Shown in pieces: positions 59,501 through 64,000 of a stretch of 64,000 bases of DNA (position 1 is the first letter of the stretch; the number at the start of each line of letters is the position of its first letter). This stretch comes from Phoronis australis (taxonomy: Eukaryota > Phoronida > Phoronidae), in contig NMRA01000109.1 of NCBI GenBank assembly GCA_002633005.1, forward strand, positions 782,624-846,623, in the 5' to 3' direction. Both the position numbers and the translations under genes were made by a program. The notes beneath the pieces were generated by a model that was given only the letters and a program-made list of their open reading frames with translations, was not told the origin of the DNA and made no database searches.

Positions 59501-59854
59501 ACACTATTTTGGCAAATATTTTTGTGTGATATAAGCAAAGAATTACCGTATCTTTACTACCGTAATCTCTCAATTGGCAGATGGTTCAAATGACTAATCA
59601 ATACACTTTTGCAAAATTAAGACTTGCCTAGTGAACTCTTCTTCTAAAAGACCTGGATCAGGTGTGTAAAACTTGACAGAGAATCTGAAGGACATGTCGT
59701 GCTGTGAGCCTGTCTGCTTGACAATGTATTTCTCATTGTCTAGCCACCGTAGGACGCCAGTTGCATCCTTGTACTCCAGGCCGAAGTAATCCGATTCCAA
59801 CAGTCTCAGGTGTTTTACTACAGCGTCAAACAAGTCGCAGCCGTGAGCTTTGTA
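23418..59854 (-). CDS. FARP1: FERM, RhoGEF and pleckstrin domain protein (FARP-like), gene-level entry
   Basis: Long-form exons in transcript order: 59854-59628, 58238-58017, 57177-57090, 56422-56267, 53615-53455, 51818-51744, 49171-47805, 41605-41176, 39430-38926, 37240-37151, 34007-33874, 31705-31434, 30121-29940, 28978-28820, 28412-28330, 27655-27543, 26932-26909 (microexon), 25744-25605, 24849-24742, 24305-24154, 23508-23418. The total of 4779 bases is divisible by three (about 1592 residues). Domains: FERM at about 1-285, FA to about 310, disordered Ser/Thr/Pro-rich linker to about 1075, DH at about 1080-1290, PH1 at about 1305-1400, PH2 at about 1475-1570. Only the first roughly 45 residues (upstream exons) are missing. 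Vertebrate FARP1/2 couple plexins and synaptic adhesion proteins at the membrane to Rac1/RhoA/Cdc42 signalling. This gene looks like an invertebrate counterpart of FARP1 and FARP2, so the symbol is a family label. The linker, about 765 residues, is roughly three times the vertebrate length. Confidence 0.9.
23922..24114. mobile_element. 193-bp hAT-like MITE, copy 2
   Basis: Begins CAGGGCTTGG and ends AAGCCCTG, and is similar throughout to the element at 21443-21695. Flanked by ATATCT on the left and ATGTCT on the right, an apparent 6-bp target duplication with one change. It sits in the intron between the last two exons of the FARP-like gene. Confidence 0.75.
24154..24305 (-). CDS. FARP-like exon: PH2, main part
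   Basis: Acceptor GCTCCACAG, donor GTGAGT, phase 0 to 2. Encodes [20 protein letters not shown] and [10 protein letters not shown], very close to vertebrate FARP PH2. Confidence 0.9.
24742..24849 (-). CDS. FARP-like exon: start of PH2
   Basis: Acceptor AACTTTCAG, donor GTGAGT, 36 codons, phase 0. Encodes [11 protein letters not shown] and [10 protein letters not shown], the first PH2 strands, nearly identical to the vertebrate family. Confidence 0.9.
25605..25744 (-). CDS. FARP-like exon: PH1-PH2 linker
   Basis: Acceptor CATTTTCAG, donor GTACAT, phase 1 to 0. Encodes an acidic lead-in and then [11 protein letters not shown], a signature block before PH2 in FARP1/2. Confidence 0.88.
26909..26932 (-). 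CDS. 24-base microexon in the PH1-PH2 linker
   Basis: Flanked by acceptor TTGATTTCAG and donor GTAAGA and phase 1 at both ends, so inclusion or skipping both keep frame. It adds eight residues, including K-R-G-A-K-N-A-R, to the linker. Inferred from splice sites and phase only; whether it is constitutive or alternative is not shown by the sequence. Confidence 0.6.
27543..27655 (-). CDS. FARP-like exon: C-terminal helix of PH1
   Basis: Acceptor TTCCATTAG, donor GTGAGT, phase 2 to 1. Encodes [13 protein letters not shown], the PH1 C-terminal helix with its Trp, then a basic/polar linker. Confidence 0.87.
27822..27887. repeat. 22-bp tandem repeat, three copies
   Basis: Units at 27822-27843, 27844-27865 and 27866-27887 share the pattern CTCTAAGTTCAATAGGTGGC with a few changes. 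Intronic. Confidence 0.8.
28330..28412 (-). CDS. FARP-like exon: middle of PH1
   Basis: Acceptor TTGTATAG, donor GTGGGA, phase 0 to 2. Encodes V-E-E-T-D, then [10 protein letters not shown] and C-L-L-V-A-A, matching PH1 strands 5-7. No ATG-initiated frame covers it. Confidence 0.84.
28820..28978 (-). CDS. FARP-like exon: start of PH1
   Basis: Acceptor TTTTTTAAG, donor GTGAGT, 53 codons, phase 0. Encodes [11 protein letters not shown], then [10 protein letters not shown] and F-K-V-H-G-Q-L-P-L, close to vertebrate FARP PH1. Confidence 0.9.
29940..30121 (-). CDS. FARP-like exon: C-terminal part of the DH domain
   Basis: Acceptor GTATTTCAG, donor GTAGGT, phase 1 to 0. Encodes [11 protein letters not shown], then [14 protein letters not shown] and I-G-V-D-G-L-V, the last DH helix leading into PH1. 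Confidence 0.9.
30322..30380 (-). other. tRNA-derived SINE-like fragment
   Basis: On the minus strand, TAGTGTAGTTGG (A-box type, 30356-30367) is followed by GGGTTCAATTCC (B-box type, 30328-30339) at tRNA-like spacing. No complete tRNA fold was recognised. It lies in an intron of the FARP-like gene. Confidence 0.5.
31434..31705 (-). CDS. FARP-like exon: DH domain core
   Basis: Acceptor ATTGACAG, donor GTAAGT, phase 2 to 1. Encodes [18 protein letters not shown] and [11 protein letters not shown], the conserved DH region 3 that contacts the GTPase. Confidence 0.91.
32212..33037. mobile_element. non-autonomous DNA element, about 826 bp, hAT-like ends
   Basis: The left end CAGGGCTGTTCCAGTAAAAT and the right end, reversed, GGGGGCTGTTCCAGCAAAAT are inverted repeats of about 35 bp. 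Each is followed by GGGAGGGGGG-type G-runs. The left G-run contains an unresolved N at 32254. No clear target duplication and no transposase. Confidence 0.65.
33240..33790. mobile_element. long-inverted-repeat element, about 550 bp
   Basis: The left arm (about 33240-33378) and the right arm (about 33628-33790) are reverse complements over roughly 140-160 bases with gaps. Shared blocks include ATATGCTTCTTACTACTGTG and AAAGGAGAAAGATT. The ends carry TTAAGGYTATCT-like motifs. Pieces of a related family are visible near 30895-31260 and 62900-62970. The right end lies about 80 bases from the DH exon at 33874-34007. Confidence 0.7.
33874..34007 (-). CDS. FARP-like exon: DH domain, helices 1-2
   Basis: Acceptor GCCTGCAG, donor GTGAGT, phase 0 to 2. 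Encodes [20 protein letters not shown] and [11 protein letters not shown], matching the vertebrate FARP sequence between DH regions 1 and 2. Confidence 0.9.
34088..36454. mobile_element. 2.36-kb DNA transposon-like element with TTAA target sites
   Basis: TTAA-GGGTGGGACGCTAC at 34088-34105 and GTAGCGTCCCACC-TTAA at 36438-36454 form terminal inverted repeats bounded by TTAA on both sides. TTAA duplication is typical of piggyBac and Kolobok elements. Several short frames lie inside, but none shows a recognisable transposase, so it is probably non-autonomous or decayed. Confidence 0.65.
35940..36250. promoter_or_regulatory. promoter-like sequence block (tentative)
   Basis: It contains the palindromic CRE TGACGTCA near 36043, two CCAAT motifs (CCAATG, CCAATC) and CATGGCGG / GCGCCAT YY1-like sites within about 250 bases. 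It lies inside the TTAA element, so it may be that element's own control region rather than a promoter of the host gene. Confidence 0.2.
37151..37240 (-). CDS. FARP-like exon: start of the DH domain
   Basis: Acceptor TGTTTTAG, donor GTAAGC, 30 codons, phase 0. Encodes [14 protein letters not shown] and [11 protein letters not shown] conserved region 1 with the catalytic-type Glu of the T-E-R-x-Y motif. Confidence 0.9.
37611..37746. repeat. tandem duplication, about 65 bp, period 71
   Basis: Segments 37611-37675 and 37682-37746 share TTATAGCCCTGCTACATAAC and continue nearly identically to CAGTCCTAATACAGTG. Intronic. Confidence 0.85.
38926..39430 (-). CDS. FARP-like exon: linker just before the DH domain
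   Basis: Acceptor CCATTTCAG, donor GTGAGA, phase 2 to 0. Low-complexity acidic, Ser/Thr- and Pro-rich sequence with R-P-P-T-P-P-P-P-L, a candidate SH3/WW ligand. It ends T-E-E-E-S-R-R-K, directly before the DH start. No folded domain is expected. Confidence 0.82.
40026..40590. repeat. 261-bp identical direct repeat next to an N (possible assembly artefact)
   Basis: Bases 40026-40286 and 40330-40590 read as identical (offset 304), and the single N at 40287 marks the junction. Identity over this length, with an N at the edge, suggests a mis-joined overlap rather than a biological duplication. Confidence 0.75.
40903..41164. repeat. 16-bp minisatellite, about 16 units
   Basis: Units resemble ACCCATGACCCTAGAC or CCACCCATGGCCCTAG, with local indels. 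On the transcribed (minus) strand the array is rich in GGG runs. It begins about 10 bases inside the intron from the splice donor at 41175. Confidence 0.8.
41176..41605 (-). CDS. FARP-like exon: disordered linker with acidic/Pro-rich segments
   Basis: Acceptor CTCCCCAACAG, donor GTAAGG, enters phase 1 and leaves phase 2. Contains T-P-P-P-L-Y-E-E, a P-P-x-Y-like motif, and two related blocks, Y-E-V-E-N-I-P-V and E-E-L-E-N-I-P-D. The phase-1 entry is met by the donor at 47805 of the large upstream exon. Confidence 0.8.
41606..43989 (-). other. intron of the long FARP form, nothing coding seen
   Basis: No exon-like segment with matching phases was found. Fragments of a dispersed repeat (AGTCAGCCTTTGAAAAGTC and TTTTTGTCCAAAATT types) occur near 42810-43200 and again near 58780-58830 and 59480. 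Confidence 0.4.
44012..44017 (-). terminator. candidate distal poly(A) signal for the short FARP form
   Basis: AATAAA on the minus strand, followed downstream by a U/GU-rich stretch, GTGTTTTTATTCTGT. It would end a 3' UTR of about 3 kb after the stop at 47020. Confidence 0.35.
46988..46993 (-). terminator. candidate proximal poly(A) signal for the short FARP form
   Basis: AATAAA on the minus strand, 27 bases after the in-frame stop codon at 47020-47022 of the large linker exon. Confidence 0.35.
47020..47804 (-). CDS. 3' extension of the large linker exon, giving a FERM-only short form
   Basis: The reading frame of the large exon continues 261 codons past the 47805 donor without a stop, then ends F-S-S-F-G-R-TGA. 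Composition and motifs do not change at the donor. The [F/L/V]-S-[T/S]-F motif occurs twice before it (near 48402 and 48045) and three times after it (near 47451, 47406 and 47040). This supports real coding use by a transcript that does not splice here, predicted at about 1026 residues. No similarity to DH or PH sequence. Confidence 0.6.
47805..49171 (-). CDS. FARP-like large exon: FA end and long disordered linker
   Basis: Acceptor TTTTGTTGTAG. In the long form it ends at an AAG|GTAAGA donor in phase 1. The start, [11 protein letters not shown], follows the FA exon. The rest is Ser/Asn/Asp-rich and intrinsically disordered: N-rich at 180-215, S-P-K-S-P-R-Q-R phospho-type sites near 315, [14 protein letters not shown] acidic run near 425-440, and an N-P-F motif near 459 (numbered from 49206). 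Other possible donors inside the exon are GTAAGT at 48180 (wrong phase) and GTAAGG at 48434 (phase 1, weaker). Confidence 0.82.
49172..51743 (-). other. intron of the FARP-like gene, nothing recognised
   Basis: About 2.6 kb between the FA exon and the large linker exon. No exon or element with clear ends was seen. Confidence 0.45.
51744..51818 (-). CDS. FARP-like exon: FERM-adjacent (FA) segment
   Basis: The acceptor is the ACTATAG ending at 51819. An AG five bases further in would lose the conserved Y-S. It encodes [14 protein letters not shown] and ends G-F-E-R, the FA motif that follows the FERM domain in FARP and band 4.1 proteins. Phase 2 to 2. Confidence 0.85.
52072..52392. mobile_element. 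321-bp hAT-like MITE
   Basis: The 12-bp inverted ends AGACGTGCCAAG and CTTGGCAGGTCT differ at one position. They are flanked by ACACTATG (52064-52071) and GCACTATG (52393-52400), an 8-bp target duplication with one change, as hAT elements make. The interior has repeated TCTCACGCAT and CTCAAGCAAAATTT blocks. Confidence 0.85.
53455..53615 (-). CDS. FARP-like exon: FERM subdomain C (F3) end
   Basis: Acceptor TCTTTACAG, donor CG|GTTGGT, chosen because it restores S-S-F-R-Y-S-G-R across the junction. Encodes [23 protein letters not shown] and I-S-R-G-S-S-F, nearly identical to the family. Phase 0 to 2. Confidence 0.88.
53616..56266 (-). other. intron of the FARP-like gene, nothing recognised
   Basis: 2.65 kb, A-rich, with no exon-like segments. 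Short frames around 55775-56190 have no family motifs. Confidence 0.45.
56267..56422 (-). CDS. FARP-like exon: FERM F3 core
   Basis: Acceptor TATTCCCAG, donor GTAAGT, 52 codons, phase 0. Encodes [14 protein letters not shown] and [17 protein letters not shown], the basic PTB-like strand of the FERM F3 lobe. Confidence 0.91.
57090..57177 (-). CDS. FARP-like exon: FERM F2-F3 junction
   Basis: Acceptor GCTTGCAG, donor GTGAGA, phase 2 to 0. Encodes [12 protein letters not shown] and [15 protein letters not shown], the conserved end of FERM F2. No ATG-initiated frame covers it. Confidence 0.89.
58017..58238 (-). CDS. FARP-like exon: FERM F2 (acyl-CoA-binding-like lobe)
   Basis: Acceptor TTGTTGCAG, donor GTAAGT, phase 2 to 2. 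Encodes [14 protein letters not shown], then [15 protein letters not shown] and the K-I-A-E-H-H-K helix. Confidence 0.9.
59628..59854 (-). CDS. FARP-like exon: FERM F1 (ubiquitin-like lobe), GC donor
   Basis: Acceptor CATTTCAG. Encodes [23 protein letters not shown] and [10 protein letters not shown], ending L-E-E-E-F-T-R. The frame to the next exon requires the donor TAG|GCAAGT, a GC-AG intron with otherwise consensus bases. The first roughly 45 residues of the protein must come from exons further right. Confidence 0.88.
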
Positions 59855-62800
59855 CTGAAATGAAAACAGCACAGGTAAGTATGCAGGTGTGGCTGTCAAC
59901 AGTCTTTGGTCTAACTATTGAGAAAAATTAGAAAACCAAGTTGAGGTCTCGAGGCAGGGCCAGCAATAACCATTCCCTTTGAATTATATTTAAAAATCAC
60001 GCGAAATTCCCCTATCGTTAAAATCACTCCTGCCAAATGTTAGTATTGACTTCTTAAAGTATTGTTGATCAGGGGAGGCAGTCGGGAGGTGGTGATTGGG
60101 AATTTTTCCCTCAACTGACAAATTCCCCTCACAGAAGACACTGGCACCTTCCCCTCTGGTAAGCTAAGGACATGCATGGAAAGGACCGTCATTTCATTTT
60201 TCGTTTTTGTTTTTGGCAGCTTAATACCGAGAAATTGAAGTTTTAAGGATATTACCGAATTAGCCCTAATAACCACCCAAGGGGCTTAGAAAAATTCGTT
60301 TCAGAGGAAGGCACTTAATGTAACTAAAGGCGGTTGAAACCCGGTCTCTGAAACGGGTGAAATCGCAAGCTAAGATTAATCATATTTACGCTCTGTGATG
60401 TATCTGTAACCTATGACAGACTTACGATACAAAATTGTGGTGCATTGCTATCAAACTTTGCTGTTAAATTACTATCATTTTACAGAAAATTGTGCTGAAA
60501 GTGCTGAAATCCCAGGGCGAAAACTCGCCGACTGACTACCTTGCAATCGTCGATATGGCGACTTCAATGATTGAATAAAAAAACAGTTTCGACTCGAGCA
60601 AATTCCCTGAAATCCTCCTTAAGTTTTCCTCATAGTGCCCCTAAGACTTTTAAGTTCCCGTGGAATCGGCATAAACGGCAGGTTAAGTACAAATCTGTGC
60701 TACATCGTGCCATCTATGATAGGCAACACGAGAAAAATCTCTGGACCAGAACACACCTTGTTGTCACGTGACGTTTGTTATGAAGTTCGTCTGCATGTGT
60801 GAGTAAGCGAGAGCATGCGTGTCACCAGAGTTCATTTGCCAGAGTAAACGCAATCAACAAGCTAGATGTGCATTGTATCTAAATAAATTAGCACAAGCAG
60901 TAGGCCTAAAGCAGAACGTGTTTCATTCAGCACTTGCCGGTCTCATGTGCTGAAAACGTTCGACATTTGTCTTGGTGAGGCTTTAGTCGCCGTGTGGCTG
61001 AATGCATACGTGACTACCTGACAGATATTTTTCAGTGTAAGGGTGTGTAAGCATTCACTGTCAGTGGTCATTTTATCGGATATTTGGCTTAAAAACACCA
61101 TGATTAATCAAACAATCTCTCTTAAAAATAACGCTAACATTTTTACAGTATTAGAAACTGTCGGAAATTAGTGCCAATATTCATTTCTTGTCGATGCTAT
61201 GCTACCCGTTTCTTGAATGGATAGCTCCCGACTAACGTCTTTGATGACAGATACATGTATGTAGCGCGGCTTCCTGGCGACGTGCTTTTAACACTGGCCA
61301 AGTTTTTTACTGGTCTTCCAATTCGGTTCGTGGTTTTCACGTGTACAAAGAAATTTGGATTCCTGCTGAGGGCAGGAAATATCCACAATACAATCCCGTT
61401 GACAAATACACTACATCTGTTCTGAAAGGCCTGACCATAGTGGGACACATTCCTTGCAAATCAGCAAAACTTTTGTGTTCCTTTTGAGGCACGGCGGAAG
61501 TTTGAAGTGTATAGTCACAGCTAAATATCGACATAGCGGCGAGGCTCCTGGTCTACAATGATTCTGCGCACAATATTTTTCAGGACTGTCGGATATTATT
61601 GATAAATTGAAGACGTTACAGTAGAATTTTAAGACTGTAAGAAAGCATTTTTCGCACGTACACGTTCATGGGCCGGGCGCTTATTTTAGCAAAGTCTGAA
61701 AACGCGTGGGGGTGCTTATAGGGGCAGGTGCAGTTATTAGGGCGAAAACAGTATTTAATTTTCAATGTAGAAATTTAAGTCATTTTTATTTTATCTTCAC
61801 ACAGTTACTGACAAGAGATGTCGATGAATATATTTCCAACAAATAGGATGTTATTAACTACCTTCAGTAGATGCAAAGCAAAGATGTGTGGTAGAACAGT
61901 TTGATTATGCAAATGAATAAGACTCATTAGCAGGATCATAACAAGATACCATGGCAACTACTGACAACCAAACCTAGAATGTGGCGTGTTCATTTCCAAA
62001 CTTTTTGGATTAAAGCTTTGTATATCAAATGGGATCCAAACAAACCAAGTCATGAAAAATTAACAATGGCAGACACTTCATTTCTTACTGGACAGGAAAA
62101 TAGCTACGGTCAGTCGACACTGATATCCAAACGGGTCGCATCACTGCAGATATATTCAACCTTGGGCAATCAATAAGTCTTTTCATGCTTTCCGATAATA
62201 CAACCTGGGGGTAGAGTCTCTGTACACTAAGTAGTCATTATTTTCATATCAAACACAGGATAATCGAATTAGGTAAGCCCCTTGCATACCAGCTTCAAGC
62301 TAATGCAATATTCCCACCAAAATCAACCAACACTTGTTCACTAACTAAATGGCTAACGTTTCCGCTAGCACTCTCCCCAGCAACAAAATGCTAGTAATGT
62401 GAAAAACGATAACAAATGTTACCTTTACGTGCACTTTGCTGGAGGTTTGAGTTACTCTTAAACTTCTAGCGTTTTAGAAAGCACTTTTGTAGCCAGACCA
62501 CTTATTTAAACCGACACATATGTGCAGCAGTGAAGGGCAAGGGGTCCTTATGGGACCCATTGAAGGTGTTTTGACATCAAGTTTTGCTTAAATCAAAACA
62601 ATTTGGGTGGTGAGGAAACAAACAAGCTACAGGTAAACATGAGCCCTTGGAGGAGAGATGATCTCTGTGACCAAAACCCTAGTGTTTTCACTAGTGTTTT
62701 AGTCACTTATCAGAACCTAGTACAAGTGATATATTAAGAGTTTCTCAAAAATTTTACCAGAGGCTGATATTCTTTTCCCACAATTTGATTCTAAGGCAAG

Positions 62801-62970
62801 GTTAAAAAATTCCACCAACAGCAGTTGGTTTTAAACTGTTCCATTTTTGACAAGAGGCTATCAAAAATGGACGCTTAAAGGTTACAGTCTGATAAAAATT
62901 TCAAGTTCCTATGAATGTACCTTTCTTCTTGGTAAATTTTACTAAAAAACATGGTCACGAGACCAACTCG

Positions 62971-63043
62971 ATGGCAGACCGGATTCGAACCTGGGCCTCA
63001 AGAGTTTCGAGTCGCCGACTTTACCACTACACCACTCAGTGGC
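62971..63043 (-). other. tRNA-derived SINE-like fragment
   Basis: On the minus strand GTGGTGTAGTGGTAAAG (A box, 63020-63036) is followed by AGGTTCGAATCCGG (B box, around 62979-62992). The 5' and 3' ends do not form an acceptor stem, so it is read as a SINE head rather than a tRNA gene. Confidence 0.55.
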
Positions 63044-63592
63044 TGACGTCATCGAACACGAAAATAGAATACTTAAATGAGCACGCGCAACAATCGCATG
63101 TTCAGCAAAGGGCATTACACCGACATATATACGCTATGAAAAATAAGACGCATAATTTCCATAAAAACGATATAGTAATTCAGTGAAATTTTTCTCTCGG
63201 GTGTTCTCTCACTTTTAAATCACCAATCTCCAATTTGAATGCGGTTATCGTGTCGTCGGGATCCTTTGACTTGAGAATTATAGTCAGTTACTAGTGGTAA
63301 CCTACTTTAGCAGATGATATTTTCCCGGTCGAAGCTTAGCGTGATAAAATGTGTAGTAAGCTATAATAGTTGCGAAACCTTAATTTATAGATTCATTTTA
63401 TTTCTCTTTTGTCTAAATTTTCAATTGGTTTTGAGTATAAGCATTATTTGACAAAAATAGCTCGGTTTTTCTTAAAAGGTCACGACCTCCGACCCCGGGC
63501 CTCTGACATAGAAAGTAGTTACAAAGCCGAGGCGAGTCGAGAAAGGTAGATCGATTCATTGCAATGTTTCTCGTTCAGTATGTGGTATAAAT

Positions 63593-63723
63593 AGATTATT
63601 ACATGTTCTCAGTCGTTATCCCCCGTTATCTAGAGCCCTCGTGGATTTTGGAGAATTCTCGTTCTCCAAGATCCACTCAGGCTCTAGGTAACGGGGGATA
63701 ACGACTTCGCCATGTAATAATCT
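63593..63723. repeat. near-perfect palindrome, about 62-bp arms with a 6-base loop
   Basis: Arms 63593-63655 and 63662-63723 are reverse complements except for a few positions. They share AGATTATTACATG, CGTTATCCCCCGTTA, TAGAGCC and TTGGAGAA. This is a fold-back transposon-like structure. Confidence 0.85.
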
Positions 63724-64000
63724 ATATATATAATCATGCATTACCAGTAACCACTCAATAAATGAACTCTAAATGTAACGTGCAATTGTTACTTATAGAA
63801 CTGGGGAATGGAAATGACAAAATATAGTGAGTCCGGAATGTATATCAGAATGTAGGCTTGGAACCAATAACCACAGTTTGAAATGAAGACCAAAGTAAAA
63901 ACAACATGGCAAATGTATCTTTTGGCTAGCAATCCCAGAGTCAAGTGTTTCACCCAGTTTTAAGAAAAGCAAACTGGGAATGGGCAGGCCTAGGAGCAAA

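Larger units (their letters stand above)
59855..64000 (-). other. 5' intron of the FARP-like gene (no upstream exon found)
   Basis: I searched for the missing N-terminal FERM strand by donor, phase and similarity and found none. A GTAAGT donor near 60424 is preceded by an unconvincing frame. The stretch contains a SINE fragment and a long palindrome. Confidence 0.5.

Noticed and set aside
60424-60510. Possible upstream FARP exon before a GTAAGT donor
   Set aside because: The frame is very short, hits a stop quickly and does not resemble the FERM N-terminal strand.

Overview
Animal (metazoan), almost certainly invertebrate, nuclear DNA. The evidence is AT-rich sequence, short GT-AG exons of 75-450 bases separated by 0.3-6 kb introns, tRNA-like SINE pieces, many short inverted-repeat transposons, and two large metazoan-specific genes. 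The phylum cannot be fixed from the window. Both gene models below were built by hand from splice sites, reading phase and similarity to known families.

Left part (862-12110, + strand): the last 15 exons of a FRAS1/FREM2-type basement-membrane protein. In order they encode the end of one Calx-beta repeat, a complete Calx-beta repeat, the conserved FRAS/FREM C-terminal ectodomain, two furin-type basic sites, a transmembrane helix and a 44-residue cytoplasmic tail ending in a class I PDZ ligand. All 14 splice junctions keep frame, giving about 1042 residues. The N-terminal part of the protein lies to the left of the window.

Middle (12111-23417): the interval between two convergent genes. It holds the presumed 3' UTR of the FREM-like gene, a diverged direct repeat, a 733-bp hAT-like element, a strong hairpin, a tRNA-like fragment, and then the probable 3' UTR of the second gene.

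Right part (23418-59854, - strand): a FARP-type Rho-family exchange factor, missing only its extreme N-terminus. Reading leftwards, the exons encode a FERM domain, a FERM-adjacent (FA) segment, a very long Ser/Thr/Pro-rich disordered linker, a Dbl-homology (DH) domain, PH1, PH2 and a complete C-terminus. The long form totals 4779 coding bases, exactly divisible by three (about 1592 residues). Two features stand out. The big linker exon can either splice out at an in-phase GTAAGA donor (long FERM-DH-PH-PH form) or read on for 261 more codons to a stop (about 1026 residues, FERM-FA plus tail, resembling vertebrate FRMD7). A perfectly spliceable 24-base microexon lies between PH1 and PH2.

The introns carry several non-autonomous DNA transposons: a hAT-like family with CAGGGCTTGG ends, a 0.8-kb CAGGGCTGTTCC element, a long-inverted-repeat element, a 2.4-kb element bounded by TTAA, and a 321-bp element with 12-bp ends and near-perfect 8-bp target duplications. 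They also hold minisatellites, a long near-perfect palindrome, and an apparent false duplication next to a single N. From 59855 to the right edge I see only intron. There is no sign of a bacterial-type system, virus or CRISPR.
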